A stretch of 7,273 nt of DNA from Clostridia bacterium. Lineage in GTDB: Bacteria > Bacillota > Clostridia > Christensenellales > Borkfalkiaceae. Under the pieces are notes generated by a model. The model saw nothing but the letters and a program-made list of their open reading frames with translations. It made no database searches and was not told the origin of the DNA. The position numbers and the translations under genes are program-made. The stretch is taken from NCBI GenBank assembly GCA_900768525.1, contig CAAGDF010000057.1, positions 1 to 7,273 of the forward strand. Reading direction: 5' to 3'. Of the stretch, positions 5,741 to 7,273 are shown piece after piece. Numbering within the stretch: the stretch's first letter is position 1; the number at the start of each line of letters is the position of its first letter.

Positions 5741-5902
5741 ATGAATACCAACTTAGTATTCTTCGGACTATTGTTGATTTTGGCAGGTAACGGCACTATC
5801 ACGTCCACTCAGACTTTTTTGCTCCTCGCACTGCTCACCACCGTCACTTGCCCTACAAACAACAATCGCCTTTTCGGCAATCAAAATACAAACAACACAT
5901 AA
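5741..5902 (+). CDS. Small hydrophobic protein of unknown function, 53 residues
   Basis: Not recognised as a known family. The protein begins MNTNLVFFGLLLILAG, has a second hydrophobic stretch TFLLLALLTTVTC (about 25-37), and ends in a polar, Asn-rich tail (about 38-53). Two short membrane-inserting helices joined by a Gly/Thr/Ser turn are likely, although each is short for a full membrane span. There are no charged residues in the first 42 positions; the only charged side chain seen is Arg43. It is read divergently from the ArsR-type gene across a 121-base intergenic region that holds its operator-like dyad, so it may be that regulator's target. A hairpin follows within 10 bases of the stop. 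Support comes from the GGAGG site, composition and placement; there is no homology evidence. Confidence 0.65.
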   Translation: MNTNLVFFGLLLILAGNGTITSTQTFLLLALLTTVTCPTNNNRLFGNQNTNNT

Positions 5903-5908
5903 ACCTCA

Positions 5909-5940
5909 CAGGGGCTGCCGCAATCTCGCGACAGCCCCTG
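5909..5940 (+). terminator. Hairpin after the small gene, related to the next hairpin
   Basis: CAGGGGCTG (5909-5917) pairs with CAGCCCCTG (5932-5940), and CGC (5919-5921) with GCG (5928-5930) across a C/A mismatch. It starts seven bases after the small gene's stop. No clear T-run follows, so termination is uncertain. GCGACAGCC is shared with the 5950-5989 hairpin, which points to one repeat family. Confidence 0.5.
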
Positions 5941-5949
5941 CTCTTATGT

Positions 5950-5989
5950 AAAGTGGCTGTCGCATTGTTTTTAATGCGACAGCCACTTT
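5950..5989. terminator. Perfect 17-bp hairpin between convergent genes, probable bidirectional terminator
   Basis: AAAGTGGCTGTCGCATT (5950-5966) and its exact reverse complement (5973-5989) flank the loop GTTTTT. It lies between the plus-strand small gene and the minus-strand surface protein gene, where a shared terminator is expected. Downstream tracts are only moderately T-rich on either side, so it could instead be a dispersed palindrome that also stops transcription. Confidence 0.7.
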
Positions 5990-6006
5990 GTCTTATTCAG
6001 TTCATC

Positions 6007-7273
6007 TTATTTCTTTTTGGTGAACAATGCTTTGATTTTTGCTCCGAGAGTTTTGAAGAAGTTTCCGATTGCCGTAAAGACTTTCTTCAAAGCAACGCCC
6101 AAGTCCGCAAATGTCTTTTTGCTTATTGCAAACCAATAGATTGCAAATCCGCCGATTCCGGCAAGCAGCACCGAACCGATTACGATACCTGCAATCGCGC
6201 CGCCCGAAAGTCCTTTCTTTGCCACGGGAGCATCTTCATACACAGCCGTAAGGGTTGTTGCTTCCGTAACGGTAAAGGTATAACTCTTGTTTGTGCTGAC
6301 GATTTTTCCGCTTGCGTCCTGCCAACCCTTGAATACTTTTCCTTCTGCCGGATCGTTTGCGGTAATAGTTACGCTGTCGCCTTCTTTATACGTTCCTGCG
6401 CCTGTGCCTCCTTTGACTTTGATTTCAACAGACGGAGCAGTTCCTTCAGCTCTGAAATGCGCCTTGATTTCAATCTCTCTTGCAGGCATTACAAAGGTTG
6501 TCGTAGAACTTGTCGCGCTTTTAAACTCAATGGTTACGCCCGCCGTTTCGCAAGTCCATTTGTCAAAGACTTTGCCTGTCGGAGCAGGATTTGCGGTTAT
6601 AGTCACGGTTTCACCGGCTTTTGCAACTTCTTTGTCTTTCGTGCCGTCCACAATAACTATACCGTACTTTGTAACTCTCAAGTAGGTTGCCTTAAAGGTC
6701 ACATCGCCGGCAGGCATTTGGAACTTGATTTCCGTTTTGGTCAAGTCCATACCCGTCGTATCAAGTCCCGTAACTTCCCACTTGTCAAAATACTCATCGT
6801 CACCGGGAGCATTTGCCGTTACGGTGACTTCATCTTGATATTTTGCCGTAGGCGCGCTCGGCGTTCCGTTTGTTACCGTTATGTTGTAAATACTATCTTC
6901 AAGCTTTGCCGTAAGCGTAACGTCGTTGTCGGGCATAGTGAAGGTAATTTCTCCCTTTTCAAGCTCGGCGGCAGGAAGGGATATTCCGGTACACGACCAC
7001 TTGACAAACTCTTTGCCCGTAGGAACGGTAACTTTTATCGTAACGGTTTCGCCGCTCTTACATTTTTTGACTTTTTCGCCCGCGCCGTCCGTAACGGTAA
7101 CGGTGTTATCCATAACTTTTACGGTTGCGTAATGGCTCGGCTCTGCCGTTGCGGTTGCTTTATAGCGAACGTAATAAATTCCTTCGGCAAGTCCGGTTGT
7201 TTCACCGCCCACACAAGTGATCGGCGATGTAAACGCCGTATCGGTGGAATATTCCATATCGGCAGTTGTTCCC
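6007..7273 (-). CDS. Surface protein with InlB-B-like repeats and C-terminal membrane anchor, 5'-truncated by window end
   Basis: Probable cell-surface protein; only its C-terminal 421 residues are visible and the frame is still open at 7273. A Met codon at 7257 is internal, since GTTADMEYSTD reads through from upstream and looks like part of a repeated surface module. Numbering from that Met: the end of one such module (1-48, with YYVRYKATATAEPS); four divergent InlB-B-like repeats at about 51-120, 123-195, 197-270 and 276-342, each with GETVTI-like and F-KW cores (Trp87, 160, 234, 312) and, in the first three, a TF-MP-DVT end; a linker KKGLSGG; one membrane helix (about 351-378); and a 38-residue cationic tail ending KKK. 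There is no LPXTG motif, so anchoring is by the membrane helix. Repeats of this kind usually act as spacers or adhesive stalks. The ligand is unknown and the signal peptide lies outside the window. Confidence 0.9.
   Translation of the reverse strand, partial: GTTADMEYSTDTAFTSPITCVGGETTGLAEGIYYVRYKATATAEPSHYATVKVMDNTVTVTDGAGEKVKKCKSGETVTIKVTVPTGKEFVKWSCTGISLPAAELEKGEITFTMPDNDVTLTAKLEDSIYNITVTNGTPSAPTAKYQDEVTVTANAPGDDEYFDKWEVTGLDTTGMDLTKTEIKFQMPAGDVTFKATYLRVTKYGIVIVDGTKDKEVAKAGETVTITANPAPTGKVFDKWTCETAGVTIEFKSATSSTTTFVMPAREIEIKAHFRAEGTAPSVEIKVKGGTGAGTYKEGDSVTITANDPAEGKVFKGWQDASGKIVSTNKSYTFTVTEATTLTAVYEDAPVAKKGLSGGAIAGIVIGSVLLAGIGGFAIYWFAISKKTFADLGVALKKVFTAIGNFFKTLGAKIKALFTKKK
6124..6207 (-). other. 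C-terminal transmembrane anchor of the surface protein
   Basis: Codes for SGGAIAGIVIGSVLLAGIGG and the following FAIYWFAI, a Gly- and Ile-rich helix of about 25 residues. It precedes a tail (6007-6123) with Lys spaced among Phe, Leu, Ala and Ile, which would place the tail on the cytoplasmic side by the positive-inside rule. Confidence 0.85.

Noticed and set aside
6926..7132. Plus-strand open frames opposite the surface protein (also 6287-6685)
   Set aside because: Low-complexity Val/Thr/Ser/Pro translations that mirror the repeats of the minus-strand gene; no ribosome sites.

Overview
The window is the end of a draft contig, almost certainly from an uncultured anaerobic Clostridia-type Firmicute, probably a gut or rumen metagenome assembly. 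That guess rests on the close resemblance of the two glycosidase genes to clostridial homologues, the style of the surface protein's C-terminal anchor, strong AGGAGG-type ribosome sites, and intergenic palindromes of the kind common in such genomes. The species cannot be named. Bases 1-19 are not genomic: they are the 3' end of the Illumina TruSeq adapter, so biological sequence starts at base 20.

Layout. (1) 20-4464, plus strand: a two-gene carbohydrate operon. A GH94 cellobiose-phosphorylase-type enzyme, cut at its N-terminus by the contig end, overlaps by 4 bp (ATGA) with a complete GH36 alpha-galactosidase. Neither shows an export signal in the part visible, so both probably act in the cytoplasm on imported plant oligosaccharides: GH36 releases galactose and GH94 splits the glucan part with phosphate to give glucose 1-phosphate. 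A strong bidirectional terminator closes the operon at 4482-4522. (2) 4523-5253: about 730 bases without a convincing gene, holding several perfect hairpins, clostridial-type intergenic palindromes, and an element of special interest. That element is a 65-bp sequence present twice (64/65 identical) plus a diverged third copy; the last copy folds back on an inverted partner into a nested hairpin of about 129 bases that reaches into the stop codon of the next gene. (3) 5254-5902: a minus-strand ArsR/SmtB-type regulator and, divergent from it, a 53-residue hydrophobic protein with an excellent ribosome site. A 10-bp palindrome overlaps the regulator's probable -10 box. (4) 5909-5989: two related hairpins between convergent genes. 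(5) 6007-7273, minus strand: the C-terminal part of a surface protein with four InlB-B-like repeats, one membrane anchor and a short lysine-rich tail; its N-terminus lies beyond the window.

The best candidates for something undescribed are the repeated fold-back element at 4971-5260 and the ArsR/small-hydrophobic-protein pair. Both rest on sequence structure only and need genome-wide comparison.
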